A DNA stretch of 64,000 nt. It comes from Synechococcus sp. MEDNS5. GTDB taxonomy: Bacteria; Cyanobacteriota; Cyanobacteriia; PCC-6307; Cyanobiaceae. Position 1 is the first letter of the stretch; each line of letters starts with the position of its first letter. The stretch is from assembly GCF_014279875.1 (NCBI RefSeq), contig NZ_CP047952.1, positions 186,001 to 250,000 on the forward strand, in the 5' to 3' direction. A program made the translations under genes and the position numbers. Shown in pieces: positions 45,701 through 60,700 of this stretch. Under the pieces are notes generated by a model. The model worked only from the letters and a program-made list of their open reading frames with translations. It ran no database searches and was not told the origin of the DNA.

Positions 45701-48700
45701 CCTCCGCCAACGCTCTGCACCACAATGCCGGGGCTGATGGTTCCAGTGGTTAGAAGCAGGCCATCGAGCACTACGCTCACGGCGCCGCCACTTCCACTGC
45801 TGAGTTGCGTTGCTCCCAGAGTTGTGGTGCTGAGGCTGTCAACCAAAGCCCAACCGCCGCCGCCGCCGATCGACTGCACCACGGCTCCCGCCGAGCGTGA
45901 TCCGCTGGTGGCGATTCTTCCGCGCAGGGGAGAAAGCTCCACAACTCCCGCATTGGCATTGGTGGCTGAACGGCTCCCAAGCAGCAGCGAACCGGTGCGA
46001 GCTATGCCAAGCCCTTGGATCGATCCACCTCCCCCACCGATGCTTTGTGCAACAAGTCCAGGGGAGGCGGCTCCGGCGGTGATGATGCGTCCTTGATTGC
46101 TAAGACTGAGACGGCCGCCGCTGCTGGATTGGCTGCTCAATGAACTGCCCAGCACCAGGCTGTCCTGCAGGGCGTTGCGGGTCTCTAAGGCGCTGAAGCC
46201 ACCGCCGCCACCAATGCTCTGAACAATCAGGCCGGCACTGTTGTCGCCACTGGTGTTGAGGTTGGCTTCATTCGTGGTGGCGACATCACCGCCGAGCTGC
46301 CGTCCCTCACTGTTACGACTGCCGAGATGGACCGTGCCCTGGAGGGTGTTGACCATGCCGCCACCACCGCCGATGCTTTGCACAACAAAGGCTGGAGCGT
46401 TCTGGCCTTCGGTGAAGGCTCCCTCACCCCGGTTGAAGGCCGTGATGTCTCCGCCACTGAGACTGCTTCCAGCGCCAGTAGAGCCGGTGGCACCGAAATC
46501 AGCGCGGGTGTCGACAGTGCCGAAGAGGGTGCCGCCGCCACCGCCGAGTGAGAGCAGAGCCATCGCGGCGGCACTGTCACCACGGGTGATGATTGTGCCG
46601 CTGTTGGTGAAGTTGATGTCGCCACCGAAGAGCGCGCCGCTGGCATTTGTGCTGCCGAGCTGAAGCTTTTGAATCGAGGCGCTTGATGCACCACCGCCTC
46701 CGCCGATGCTCTGGAGACGCAGACCCTGAGCATCGGCTCCCAATGTGAGGATGCCACCGCTTGTCGTCACCGTCAGGTCTCCGCCGCTGGCGTTGATCCC
46801 CTCTTGTTGTCCGAATTGTCCCTCCTTGATCTGGTTTTGATCAAAGGCCGCCCAGCCGCCACCGCCCCCAACGCTCTGCACCAGAAGGGCAGAGGCCCCA
46901 TCACCTCGGGTGACGATCCGCTCGGCACTGTTCTCGATGCTGATTGCTCCAGCGGAGCTGTTGTTGCTTTTGATCGCACCGAGGTTGAGAGTATCCCCCG
47001 TCCCGAATCTGTTGCTGCGGCTCACATCCGAAAGAAAACCGCCTCCCCCCCCAACGGATTGCGCGAGTAGGCCCACGGCTCCTGTTCCCAAAGTGGTGAG
47101 GTCGTTGCTGTTGCTCACGGTGACCGCTCCGGCTTGGGAACGAACCGCTCCTTTTGCTCCTAAATTCACTTCGATCGAGTCGCTGCCACTGGCAAAACCG
47201 CCGCCTCCGGCGACGCTTTGGGCCACGACTGCGCTGGATCCACGCAGGGCTGTGCTTATTGCGCCGGAGTTGGTGATGGTCACGGCGCCGGCATTGGCGG
47301 TGGCGGATCCGTTCATTCCGAAGCGGATGCTCTGATTTCCGAGCCGACCAGCGACACCACCACCACCGCCAACGCTTTGCGCCAGCACTCCCGGGGATTG
47401 GAGTCCAGTGGTGGTGATCTCGGCGCGGTTGCTGAGGCTGACGGAACCGCCATTAAGCGTGTAAGTGTTTTGGAGGCTGATCAGGCCTGTGCCGCCACCT
47501 AGGCGGCTGCTGGCATCCGTACTGCTGGCGCCATCGTCACTGGTTTGTGAGCCGGCATAGCCACCACCACCGCCGATGCTTTGCGCAATCAGTCCGCCGG
47601 AATTTTGCCCTGATGTCACCACCGTGGAGCCACGATTGGTGAGGGTCACGGCATTGCCGCTGGCCGTTAGTGAACCACTGCTGTTCACGATCCCCATGCG
47701 TAGATCACCGCTTAAGTTGTTGCTACGGCCGCCGCCGCCGCCAATCGACTGCGCGAGTGCGGCTGGGGCATCCAATCCAGAGGTCGTGATGGCTGCGGAG
47801 TTGGTGAGCTGAACTGAGCCGCCGCTGGCGAGACCGCTGGACCGGACACTGCCCATCACGACGGAGCCGGCCTGATCTCCGATCAAGCCACCGCCACCGC
47901 CGACGCTTTGGGCCACGAGTGCGGCAGCGCCTTTTCCGGTACTGCTCAGGGTGGCGTTGTTGTCGACGTTCACGTTGCCGGCTGAGGTGTTGCCGCTGGC
48001 GGTGGTGGCACCGAGGAGGGCTTCAGTGCTGGCGTCCACGTTGGTGGTGATCCAGCCACCGCCACCCCCGATGCTCTGCACCAGCAGGGGTCGGGCGTAA
48101 TCACCCGTGGTGAAGATGCCCCTCCCGTTGTTGGTGACATCGACGTTGCCACCCCGGGCGTCTTCAGTGTCGATGCTGCCGAGTTGTAGATCGAAGCTCA
48201 GTGCTTCTGATCCAAGGCGGCGGGCGATGCCACCACCACCACCGATCGATTGCACCACCATCGCGCTCGAGGAAGCTCCGGTGCTCACCAGCCCGCCGCT
48301 GTTGGTGACGTTCACATCACCAGCGTTGCCGTTGCTCAGCCCGTTACTGCCGAGGACGATGGTTTGGTTGAAAAGCGGGTTGTTGACAATCGTGGTGAAG
48401 CCACCACCCCCACCGATGCTTTGGGCTGTCAGCAAGGGTGACGTGCGACCCCTCGATCGCAAGTTTGCAGCGTTGTTCACGGTTACATCACCGGCTTGGG
48501 CGAGAACGAGATCGCTTCCCCCCAACTGAAGGGAGTTCCCTTCGCTTAGGGCGATGATGCCGCCCCCTCCTCCCAGGCTTTGTGCCACAAGAGCAGCGGA
48601 GGCGCCTTCGAGGGTTGTGATCACACTGCGATTGACGACGCTGACATTGCCGCTGTTGCCGGTTTGCAGGCCTGTGCCTCCCAGCGTTGCTGTGGAGGAA

Positions 48701-51700
48701 CTACTGCCCATGCGGCCGCCGCCGCCACCGATTGACTGCGCCACCAGACCCGCCGAGCCCAGCCCTCGGGTGGTGATCGAGGTGCCGTTGCTGGTCACCT
48801 GCACATCACCGCCGCTGACGCCTCGCCTTGCACTGGCATTCGTGGCGCCGAGTTGAGCTGAGCTGCCACCGGATCCACCAGCAGACCCACCGCCTCCACC
48901 AATGCTTTGAACGATCAGAGCCGGCGATGTCTGCCCTCGGGTGTCGATCAAACCGCTGTTGGTGACTGCGATCGACCCGCCTTGAGCGACATCGCCGAGA
49001 TCAGTGCCTCCGAGCTGCAGACGACCTCCAGCAGAGGCCATGACACCCCCGCCACCGCCGATGGATTGGGCGATGAGGGCTGGTGCGTTATTGCTGAGTG
49101 AAACAAGATCGGAGCGGTTATTCACCGTTACGTCGCCGGCTGAGCTGTCGCCGTTGCTGCCATTCGTGCCCAACCGGGTGCTGGCGCGGTCGGCTGCATT
49201 CACTGGGGCATAGCCACCACCGCCAGCGATGCTCTGCGCTGTGAAAACAGGTGCACTATCGCCGCGAGTGCTGAGCAAAGCGGCGCTGCTGTTCACATCG
49301 ACAGATCCGCTCTTTCCGCTCACATTGCCAGTTGCGCCAAAGGTGAGGGTGTAGTCCTCCGAACCGTTGGCTTGAGAGATGAAACCGCCGCCACCAGCGA
49401 TGCTCTGGACGATCAGGGCGGCTGAACCTCGGCCTCTAGTTTGGATCACGCCGCTGTTGGTCACGCTGACGGAGCCGGCATTGGCTTGGCCTTGACCGCT
49501 GGCCCCCAGCGTGATGGTGCTCCCTTGACCGGTGGCACTGGTGCCGCCACCGCCACCGACGGATTGAGCCATCAGGCCGATGGCATTGAGCCCGAGAGTG
49601 GTGATGGAGGAACGGTTCGTGACCTGAACGGAGCCGCCGACTGTGTTCCCCTGTTGATTGGCTCCAAGAGTGAGATCGTCGCCGAGGGTGAGTCCGGTGT
49701 AACCACCTCCGCCGCCGATGGATTGAACCAGCATTCCCGCGCTGTTGCGACCTTCTGTTGTCACTGAGTCGTGAGTGCTGCTGACCTCAATGGATCCAGC
49801 GGTTCCTGATCCCCTGCCCTTGATTCCAAGGGTGGCATTGCCAGTCACGGTGCCCAACCATCCACCCCCTCCAGCAATGCTCTGGACGACGAGGGCAGGT
49901 GCATTGATCCCTACTGTTTGAAGAGCCGCTCCTTGGCCTTGATAGCGCACAGAGCCGCTGTTGCTGTTGCCTGTGCTGCTTCTGCCGATCTGGCCCAGTT
50001 GCGCGTCACCTGTTGTGCTGGCTCCTAAACCACCGCCGCCACCGATGCTTTGAATCACCAAGGCTGAGGCCGATGCTCCAAAAGTGGTGATTGATCCCGT
50101 TTGGGAGGTGGTGATGTCTCCTGAAATCAGCTGTCCTTGAACCTGGGTTGCCCCGAGGGAGAGGTTGGAGACTGCATTGCCGACCACACCGCCACCGCCG
50201 CCGATGCTCTGAATCACGGCAGCTGCTGAAGAATCCCCTCGGGTAATGATCGGTGCTGTGTTGGTGACGTTGACGGCATCACCCTGCAACGAGCTTCCGC
50301 CTGCACTTCCGAGCTGCGCAGTATTTGTACTTTCCAGCAGTGACCAGCCACCGCCGCCACCAACGCTTTGGACCACCAAAGCAGGACTAATCGTTCCGGT
50401 GGTGAGTAGACGTTCACCACTGTTGCTGATTTGAACCCGTCCAGCATTGGCTTGGCCTAGTGCGTTTCCTCCCAAGCTCACACGCAAGGAACTCGCGTCT
50501 TGGATTGAATTGGTTTCTGCGACAAATCCGCCACCACCTGCAATGCTCTGCGCGATCAAGGTGGGTGATCCATTGCCAGCGGTCTGCAAGCCGCTGCGGT
50601 TGGTCACCGTCACTTCGCCGGCATTGGCCAGGCTGGCTTCGCTGCCTCCCAGTTGCGTGATGGCACCGGTGGCGGTGGCGATGGCGCCGCCACCTCCACC
50701 GATGCTTTGTGCGAGTAGAGCTGCGGAATTGCTGCCCAAAGTCGTGATGGCACCGGAATTGGTCACCGTTACAGCGCCTCCACTGCCTTGCAATGACCCG
50801 CCCAATGTCAGGCGTGACCCCCTCGATAGGCCCACCAGCCCGCCACCTCCACCAATGCTCTGAGCCAGCAGCCCCATGGCGTTGCGTCCTTTGCTGATCA
50901 GCACCCCTTGATTGGTCACGGTGACTGTTCCACCGGAGCCACTGCCGGACCCTGAAGCACCAAGATTGACGTTTGTGAGGGTGCTCGCCACGGCACCGCC
51001 GCCGCCGCCGATGCTTTGCACGCGGATCACCGCTGAATTGTTGCCAGTGCTGACCAGCTCGTCTCCACGCTGGTTGAGGTTGATGTCTCCACCGTCGCTC
51101 ACACCGCCTCTGTTCTGGGTACTGCCCAGTTGAATCGTCCCCGTGGTGCCTCTGACTGCACCGGCCAAGCCGCCGCCGCCACCAATCGATTGAAGATTGA
51201 TCAAGGGGCTGAAATCCTTGATGCCGGAGAGATAGGCCCGGTTGGTGAGGCTGATCTTGCCGCCGCTTTGGTTGCTGCCGCTTCTCGCCGATCCCAACTG
51301 CACAGTGGTGCCAACGGAGCCTGCTGTCCCCCCCCCTCCACCAATCGATTGCAGGTTGATCGCTCCTGAGTAGGCGCCACGGGTCACGATGGTGGCGTTG
51401 TTGCTGGCATTCACGTTGCCACCGCTCATGCTGCCCACGCCATTGGTGGATCCTGCTAGCAGCGTGTTTGCCACCGGACCGATCCAGCCACCCCCACCGC
51501 CGATGCTCTGCGCCACCATCGCCGGGCTGTAGTCGCCGTTGTTGATCAGTAGGTCACCGTTGGAGTTGACCTGAAGATTGGCGCCATCGAGGTTGGAGCC
51601 TGAGGCGCTTGATTGGCTTCCCAAGCTGGCCGAGCCGCCAACATTGGAAACGTGGCCGCCGCCGCCGCCCACGCTTTGTGCCATCACAATCGGCGCGAAC

Positions 51701-54700
51701 GATCCGCTGGTTTGTAATTCGGCGCTGTTGGTGAGGTTCAGAGTGCCCCCGTTCTGCGCTCCCACGGCAGCCTTTGATCCCAGTTGGGCGTTACCACTGA
51801 TCTGGTCAATGCTGCCGCCGCCGCCGCCGATCGATTGCACGAGCATGGCTGCAGAATCCATCCCCTCCGTGATCAGCGTGCCGGTATTGGTAAGGCTGAT
51901 GGCGCTGGCGGCACCGCTGGCGTTGATGCTGCCGAGGGTGGCATTGCTGTAGCCGCTGGCAGCTTCCCCTCCACCTCCACCAATGCTGCTGACGGTGACA
52001 GCCGTCGCATTCCGTTTGCTGGTGGTGATCGTGCCGCGGTTGGTCACGGTGACCCTGCCACCGTTGCCACTGCTGTCACCGCTGGCGCCCAGCTGGATGT
52101 CGCTTTGGTTAACCGAGCCCGTGACCCGTCCACCGCCGCCACCGATGCTGCGGGCAACGATGCCCGTGGCGTTGACGCCGCTCGTGCTCAAAGCTCCGTT
52201 GTTTGTGATGGTGATGGCACCGGCATCGCCAACGCTTCCACCGCGGGCTCCCAGCGTGACGTCGTTGATGGTGAGCCCAGCATCGCCGCCGCCACCTCCG
52301 ATGCTGAGGGCACTGAGGGCGATGCCATCGCGGCCTGTGGTGGTGATCGGGGCGGAGTTTGTGATGTTGATGGCGCTGCTATCTCCTCCACGCCCACCGT
52401 TGGCTCCAAGGCTGAAGGTGAGGGCGGATGTGCTTGAGACGCTGCCGCCGCCGCCACCCAGGCTTTGGCCGGCCAGTCCATAGGCCCCTTGGCCGCGGAC
52501 CTCGATGCTTCCGCTGTTGGAGATTGCCACTGAGCCGCCATCGCCTCCACTGCCGCCGGTGCCACCGATCTGGAGGCTGCCGGTGTTCCGAAGGCTGTTG
52601 CCCCCGCCGCCGACGGCGAGGCGACCACCACCACCGCCGATGGATTGGCCGAATATTCCATGGGACTGGGTGTTTGTGGTGAGGATGGTGCCGCTGTTCG
52701 TGGCCGTGATTGCGCCCCCGTTACCGCCACTACCACTACTGCCTCCGATTAGGAGCGATCCCACCACAGAGGTGCGTCCTTCGGAATCAGCAATGGTGAT
52801 TCCGGTTCCACCACCGCCACCGCCGATGCTCTGGGCATAGAGGCCAATGGCATTCACGCCAGTGGTGACCAGGTTGCTGGCGCTGGTGGCGTTGATGTTG
52901 CCGGCATCGCCGCCATTACCGCCAGCACCGCCGATGCTGCCGCTCAGCTGCACCAAGGAACCCTCCGTTCCTCCGGCCACGGTGTTGATCAATCCACCGC
53001 CGCCACCAATGCTCTGAAGCATGAGTGCGGTTGATGCGGCCCCGCTGGTGAGGATGCGGCCACTGTCGTTAGTGAAGCTGAGGTTGTTGCCATTGCCACC
53101 GTCACCGCCACTGCTGCCGATGGCCAGCTCTAGATTGAGGGCTCCGGTCTGCTGGTTGCTGATGGTGTGACTTGCTGCGCCACCGCCTCCACCAATGGAT
53201 TGGAGGGTCAGGCCGTTGCTGTTATTGCCGGTGGTTTGGATTTGTAGGTCGCCCACATTGACCTGAATCGCACCAGCATTACCGCCACCCCCGCCCAGGC
53301 TGGCCTGGGTGCTGCTGGCTTTGGCTTTGGCGATCACCGTGCCGGCTTGGCCACCACCACCACCAATTGATTGCAGCAGAATCGCAGGGCTGGCTTCGCC
53401 GCTGGTGAGCACCGTCAGGTTGCGGCTCTGGCCAGGACTGAGGTTGATGCGACCGCCATCCCCTCCAGTGCCACCATCGCTGCCCATCGATGCGCTCATC
53501 ACCGAGCTGTAGGTGGCATCGGCGCTGTCGCTCGTGTTGATCACGGTGCCGCCCGCACCGCCACCACCACCGATGCTCTGGATGAGCACGCCGATGGATT
53601 GATCGCCGCTTGTGATCACATTGCCGGTGATCGAACCTGTGGTGCGGCCGCCAATGCCGCCGTTGCCACCGGAGCTGTCATCATTTTCGTCCAGCGCCAG
53701 CCCAAAGTTGTAGATGGTGTCGATGCTGCCGCTGCTTGTTCCAGCGACTGAGGCAGCATTTTCTGTGACCGATCCCCCTTGGCCGCCCCCACCGCCCACC
53801 GATTGGAGCAGGAAGCCATGGGAATTGTCGCCAGTGGTGACAATCGTTCCGTCGACGTAAGCAGAAATTTGTCCGCTTTGGCCGCCATTTCCGCCGGCGC
53901 CTCCCATGCTGAAACTGGTAGAGAGGTTGCCTGAGGCATTACCGCTGTTCACCGTCCCGGCTGAGCCGCCGCCGCCGCCGACCGACTGCAGGAACAGCGC
54001 ATGAGCGTTATCACCGCTCGTGATCAGATTGAGCTGTGCTGGTTGATTCGCAGATCCAACCAACACGTCTCCCCCGGTTCCGCCATTGCCACCGTCGGTG
54101 GTAACAGCTGCTGAAGCTCCAAGGGAGACAGAGCTGTTGGCGGTGCTCGCACTCACGTTGCTGCCGAGTACGGATCCAGCGGTGCCGCCGCCGCCACCCA
54201 CGGATTGCAGCAGGATGGCGTGAGCACCGGAACCCAGGTTGCGATCGCTGTCACCGGTGATCACGGTGAGGGTCTCAGGTGCAAAAAGGGAAACGCTTCC
54301 TGCGGAGCCTCCACTACCCCCGGCACCACCCATCGCGAAGCTTGTTGCCACCGAAACGTTGGCGTTGCCTCCATCGGAATTGCTGGTGACCGATCCGCCG
54401 GCACCACCGCCACCGGCGATGCTCTGGGCAAAGACGCCGAGGGAACCTTGGCCCGTGGTGATGATCCGTCCGCTGAGAGAGGCTTTGACAGCTCCCGACC
54501 ACCCACCGCCAGCTCCGTTGCCTCCACTCGCGGCGGAAGCTCCAAAGGAGTACTCGCTGTTGGCCTCGCTGGTGCCATCAGCGTTTGAAGTGACCGATCC
54601 GCCTTGGCCGCCGCCGCCGCCGACCGACTGCAGCAATACCGCGTGGGAGAGGTTGCCGGTGGTGATGAACGTGCCATCGCCGTAGAACGCCACGTCACTG

Positions 54701-57700
54701 GCGGTGCCGCCGTTGCCGCCTGGCCCCCCGAGGGCGAAGGATGCCGAGAGATTGCCGCCGGCGGAGGTGCTATTCACACTTCCTCCGGCACCACCGCCGC
54801 CACCAACGGATTGCAGGAACACCGCCATGGCGTTGTCGCCGGAGGTTTGCAGGCGGAGATCGGCTGGGTGTCCGCTGCTGCCCAAGCTCACTTGGCCCCC
54901 AGCTCCGCCAGCGCCACCGCTGCCGGAGGTTGCGAGCGTGGCGCCAAAGGAGAAGCTGCTGTTGGAGGTGCTGGTGCCAGCAGTGGTGCTGCTCACCACC
55001 GAACCACCCTGGCCACCACCACCGCCTACCGATTGCAGCATCAGGGCATGGGAGCCATGGCCAGTGCCTGCGCTGCTGTCACCGGTGATGACGGTGAGCT
55101 TGGCAGGGGTGGTCAACTGAACGCTGCTGGCTGACCCGCCGCTGCCGCCGGCGCCACCCATCGACATTGTTGTGGACGCCGAGAGTTCGCCGCCACCGGA
55201 GTCGGCCACGTTGGTGACGCTGCCGCCTGCGCCGCCGCCGCCACCCACGGATTGAGCGAAGAGGCCAATAGCGCTATCGCCGAGGGTGCGAATGGATCCA
55301 CTGAGGCCTGCAGTCACCCGGCTGCCGTTTCCTCCGCGGCCACCGCTGCCTGAGAGAGCTCCGGAAGCGCCGAAGCTGAAGCTGGCGTTGGCGCTGTCAT
55401 CACTGCTGACCGGTGTGGCGTTCGCTGTAACGGCGCCGCCTTGGCCACCGCCGCCGCCGACCGACTGCAGCAACACCGCATGGGAGGTGGCCCCTCGAGT
55501 GAGATAGGTGCCGTCGGCAAAGAGCGACACTGCACCGGCGGTACCGCCCACGCCACCGTCTCCGCCCATCGCGAAGGATGCCGAGAGATTGCCGCCGGCG
55601 GAGGTGCTATTCACACTTCCTCCGGCACCACCGCCGCCACCAACGGATTGCAGGAACACCGCCATGGCGTTGTCGCCGGAGGTTTGCAGGCGGAGATCGG
55701 CTGGTTGTCCGCTGCTGCCCAAGCTCACTTGGCCCCCAGCTCCGCCAGCGCCACCGCTGCCGGAGGTTGCGAGCGTGGCGCCAAAGGAGAAGCTGCTGTT
55801 GGAGGTGCTGGTGCCAGCAGTGGTGCTGCTCACCACCGAACCACCCTGGCCACCACCACCGCCTACCGATTGCAGCATCAGGGCATGGGAGCCATGGCCA
55901 GTGCCTGCGCTGCTGTCACCGGTGATGACGGTGAGCTTGGCAGGGGTGGTCAACTGAACGCTGCTGGCTGACCCGCCGCTGCCGCCGGCGCCACCCATCG
56001 ACATTGTTGTGGACGCCGAGAGTTCGCCGCCACCGGAGTCGGCCACGTTGGTGACGCTGCCGCCTGCGCCGCCGCCGCCACCCACGGATTGAGCGAAGAG
56101 GCCAATAGCGCTATCGCCGAGGGTGCGAATGGATCCACTGAGGCCTGCAGTCACCCGGCTGCCGTTTCCTCCGCGGCCACCGCTGCCTGAGAGAGCTCCG
56201 GAAGCGCCGAAGCTGAAGCTGGCGTTGGCGCTGTCATCACTGCTGACCGGTGTGGCGTTCGCTGTAACGGCGCCGCCTTGGCCACCGCCGCCGCCGACCG
56301 ACTGCAGCAACACCGCATGGGAGGTGGCCCCTCGAGTGAGATAGGTGCCGTCGGCAAAGAGCGACACTGCACCGGCGGTACCGCCCACGCCACCGTCTCC
56401 GCCCATCGCGAAGGATGCCGAGAGATTGCCGCCGGCGGAGGTGCTATTCACACTTCCTCCGGCACCACCGCCGCCACCAACGGATTGCAGGAACACCGCC
56501 ATGGCGTTGTCGCCACTGGTCTCAACGGTGAGTGCTGCGGGGGACCTGCTGCTCCCCAGGTTGACACTGCCGCTGTTGGCGCCGAAGCCGCCATCGCCGC
56601 CATCACCCGTGCTTAGCCCGAAGGACATGCTGGTGTTGGAGCTGCTGGTGCCCACAGTGCTGCTGCTCACTACCGAGCCGCCGGTGCCGCCGCCTCCACC
56701 AATTGATTGCAGCAGGATGCCGTGGGAGCCATGGCCAGTGCCTAAAGCGCTGTCGCCGGTGGCGACCCTGAGGCCATTGGGCACGTCCAGGTTGATGCTG
56801 CCGCCCCGGCCTCCATTGCCGCCATCGCCTCCCATGGCAAACGATGCAGAGGCGGAGAGGTTGCCGCTTCCGCTGGAGGCCCCGCTCGTTACAGCTCCAC
56901 CGGCTCCACCGCCGCCCCCCACGGATTGAGCGAAGAGGCCGATGGCGCTGTCACCGAGTGTGCGGATCAGGCCACTGATGGAGCCGCTGATCGACCCGGC
57001 ACTGCCGCCGCCGCCGCCGTCGCCACCGCTGCCGCCCGAGGCGCCAAAGGAGAAGTCGGAGTCGGCGCTTGTGCTGTCGTCTTCCGATGCCATGGATGGA
57101 TCGGCATTGGAGGTGGCGGAGCCTCCTTGGCCGCCGCCGCCGCCGATCGATTGGATCAACACCGCGTGGGAGAGGGTGCCTTGGGTGAGGTAAGTGCCGT
57201 CGGTGAACACGGTGATGGCACCGCCCGTGCCGCCGTTGCCTCCATCGCCACCCATGGCGAACGAGGCCGACAGGTTGCCCCCACTTGCACCGGCCTGACT
57301 GCTGCCGCCGATGCCGCCCCCACCGCCCACGGATTGGAGCAGCAGGGCGATGGCGTTGACGCCCTCGGTGCTGGCTTGGGCTTTCACAACATTGCTGGAG
57401 CTGCCCAGGCTGACGCTGCCGCCCCCACCGCCGGAACCGCCATCACCGCCACTGGCGGCGGAGGCGCCGAAGCTGAAGTCGGCATTGCCATCAGTGGTGC
57501 TGTTGGCATTGGCTTTGCCTCCCCGTCCACCACCACCACCGATGCTCTGCACGGTGATGGCTGCTGCGTTGGTGCCCCGGGTGCTCACCTTGATGTCGCT
57601 GAGGGCCTGGAGGCTGGCGCTGCCGCCATCACCGCCGTCACCACCTTCCCCACCGAAACTCATCGTCGCGGATCCGGAGGTGCTGGTGGAGCTATTGCCG

Positions 57701-60700
57701 GTGTCGCTCGAGCTGCTGGAGCTGGACGCCTTGCTGATGGCGGCGCCTCCGCGGCCACCGCCGCCGCCCACCGACTGAATGAACAAACCATCGGCGCCGA
57801 CACCTCGGGTGTTGATGCTGCCGCCGAAACTCACCGATACAGCGCCGGCATTGCCGCCACCGCCGCCATCACCGCCATCGCTGACGCTGGCGCCGAAGCT
57901 GAAATCAACATCGGCATCACCGGTGGTGGAGCCACTGATGGCACTCCCGCCTGCACCGCCGCCACCACCGACCGACTGAGCGATCAGTCCAGAAGAGTGG
58001 GTGCCTCTCGTGCTGATGTCTCCCAGCAAGTAGACGTTCACACTGCCGCTATTCCCTCCAGCCCCGCCTTGGGCGCCGAAGCTCATGTTGGTAGAGAAGG
58101 AACCGCCGTCTCCAGAGCTGATCGCCCCGCCACCGGCACCACCGCCACCGCCTACCGACTGGGCAAGCACGGCATCTGCTGCCAGCCCTGTGGTGTCGAT
58201 CACCACCCGTAAGGGGCTCGTGCTGCTGGTGCCGAGTTGCACCGAGCCACCGGTGCCACCGGTGCCGCCACTGCCGCCTTCGACGGCCGAGGCCCCGAAG
58301 CTGTATTGCGAGGGCGATTCGGTGATGCTTGCGGCCATCGAACTGCCTCCTTGGCCACCGCCGCCGCCGATGGACTGGGAGTTGAGACCGAGGGCCATGA
58401 CGCCGCTGGTGCTGATCCTCAGCAGGCTGTCTGCGGCGGGCCCCTCCACAACCACCGCCCCGGCTGCTTGGCCATCGCCGCCGCTGCCGCCCATGCCCAG
58501 GCTAAGGCTGCCGGTGTACGACTCATCGCCTTTGGAGGCTGAGGCTGATAGCGACTGGGTGGAGCCGCCGGCACCGCCACCACCGCCAACGGATTGCGCC
58601 AGCAGGCCAGTGGCCTGAAAGCCCACGGTGCTGATCGAACCTGAGACGGTGACCGAGACATTGCCGCCGGTGCCGCCATCGCCGCCATCACCGCCGAAGT
58701 CGGCGCCAAGGGTGACGGCATCGCCGCTCGTCGATGCTGAAAGGTTGTAGGTGCTGGTGGAGCCGCCGGCACCGCCACCGCCGCCCACCGACTGGGCCAG
58801 GATTCCGTAGGAAAAAGCGCCAGCCGGCAGCAGTAGATCCGGCCGCAGCGTGTCACCGGTGATTACCACGCCGCTTGTGGTGAGGGAGACATCACCGGCT
58901 GAGCTGCCGCTGCCGCCATCGCCGCCAAGACTCACCCCGCCGCTCACGCTGGTGCTCCCTCCTGCAGAACCGTTGAGGGTTGTTGTGCTTCCGCCGGTGC
59001 CGCCCCCACCACCGATTGACTGGGCCACGATCCCGGGCGAGTGGTCTCCTTTGGTGCTGATGCTTCTGGCGCTGTTGGTGACATTCACAGCACCGCCGGT
59101 GCCGCCTCCGCCCCCAGAACCACCGATCGACACACTGCCGCTCACGCTTGTGCTGCTGCTCGCTGACAACCCAAGGGTTGTTGTGCTGCCGCCACTGCCG
59201 CCGCCGCCTCCCACCGATTGGACGTAAAGCCCTGGGGCAAAGTCGCCTTTGGTGCTGATGTTGCCGCCGCTGTTGATTACAGATACGGAGCTTGCATTGG
59301 CCCCACCGCCTCCGGAACCACCCACCACACCTCCGACGGATACGGACGTCCCGCCTGAGGCCGAGGCCTGCATGCTCGTGCTTGAGCCCCCTTGCCCACC
59401 ACCGCCACCGAGGCTCTGTGCGATCAGACCTGCGGAGTAGTCGCCAAGGGTGTCGAGCACCATGTTGGTGAGTGACACCGTTACGGCTCCTCCTGTGCCC
59501 CCGTTCCCTCCGGAACCACCCAATCCGAAGCTGCCGCTGTAGGAGCCATCGGTGGATAGAGAGACGGATCCACTCACGCTTGAGCCGCCTTGGCCGCCGC
59601 CACCGCCCACGCTCTGCACCAAGAGGGCAGGGGAGTGGCCGATCAGAATTCCCTCAACGCTGCGTCCTGTTTTGATCGTGCTGTCGTTAAAGGACAGGCT
59701 GACGGACCCAGCGCTATTCCCACTTCCCCCGTCCCCCCCCAGGGAAACGGCAACGCCCCCGGAGACAACGCCTGCGGTCATCGAACCAGATACGGCAGAA
59801 CCACCAGCTCCGCCACCACCGCCCACGCTCTGAATCAGAGCCCCTGGTGACGATTCGCCTTGCGTGGTGATGTCTCCAGCCAAGGTTGCGTTGACGTCGC
59901 CGCCGCTGCCACCCGCTCCGCCATCTCCTCCAACTGCGACGGATGCTGACACCGTGCCTGCACTAACAGAAAGCGAGCTGCCGCCCGTGCCGCCCCCGCC
60001 ACCAATACTGCTAATGATTGCGCCTGGTGAGTAGCCCCTCCGAGTCTCGATCGGGCCGCTGAAGCTGACTGTGACATCACCAGCGTTGCCGCCGGCTCCC
60101 GCGCTCCCACCAATGGCAGGAGCTGCGGCGATGGCTCCACCAGAGACCGCCATACTGCTGCCGCCGTTGCCGCCACCTCCGCCAATGCTCTGCACTTGAA
60201 GGCCAGGTGCTTGGAATCCTCGGGTCTGCAGCTCTCCAGCCAAAGTGACCGAAACGCTGGAGCCATTTCCGGCTGCGCCCCCGCTGCCACCAACACCCAC
60301 TGAATACGATTCAACGCTGACGGAGGCGGACACGGCATTGCCGCCGTTGCCACCACCGCCTCCGATACTGTTTATTGAAACTCCAGTGGAATAAGCACCG
60401 AGAGTTGCAACGTTGACTTGGAGCGGCAGGTCTGTGCTCCCAACGGTGACCGTTCCGGCGTTCCCGCCGGTTCCACCTTCCCCGCCGACGGCGAGAGAGT
60501 AAGAGGCTGCGGATCCAACCGCAACTGATGTGGCGCTGCCCCCTGTTCCACCACTTCCACCGATGCTCTGCACCAGTAGGCCTGGGGCTTGAAAACCTAT
60601 GGTGGTAAGCCTGATCGCGCTTGATGCGGAGGAATCAGTGCCGACACTTACAGCGCCGCCAACACCGCCACCTCCGGCATTGCCGCCCACAGCAACGGAG

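Noticed and set aside
40968-58212. Long open frames opposite to or out of frame with the giant gene (for example 40968-42263 minus and 56926-58212 plus, each over 420 codons)
   Set aside because: They follow from the Gly/Ser/Ala codon bias of the giant gene, are low-complexity, carry no recognisable domain, and have no ribosome sites of note.
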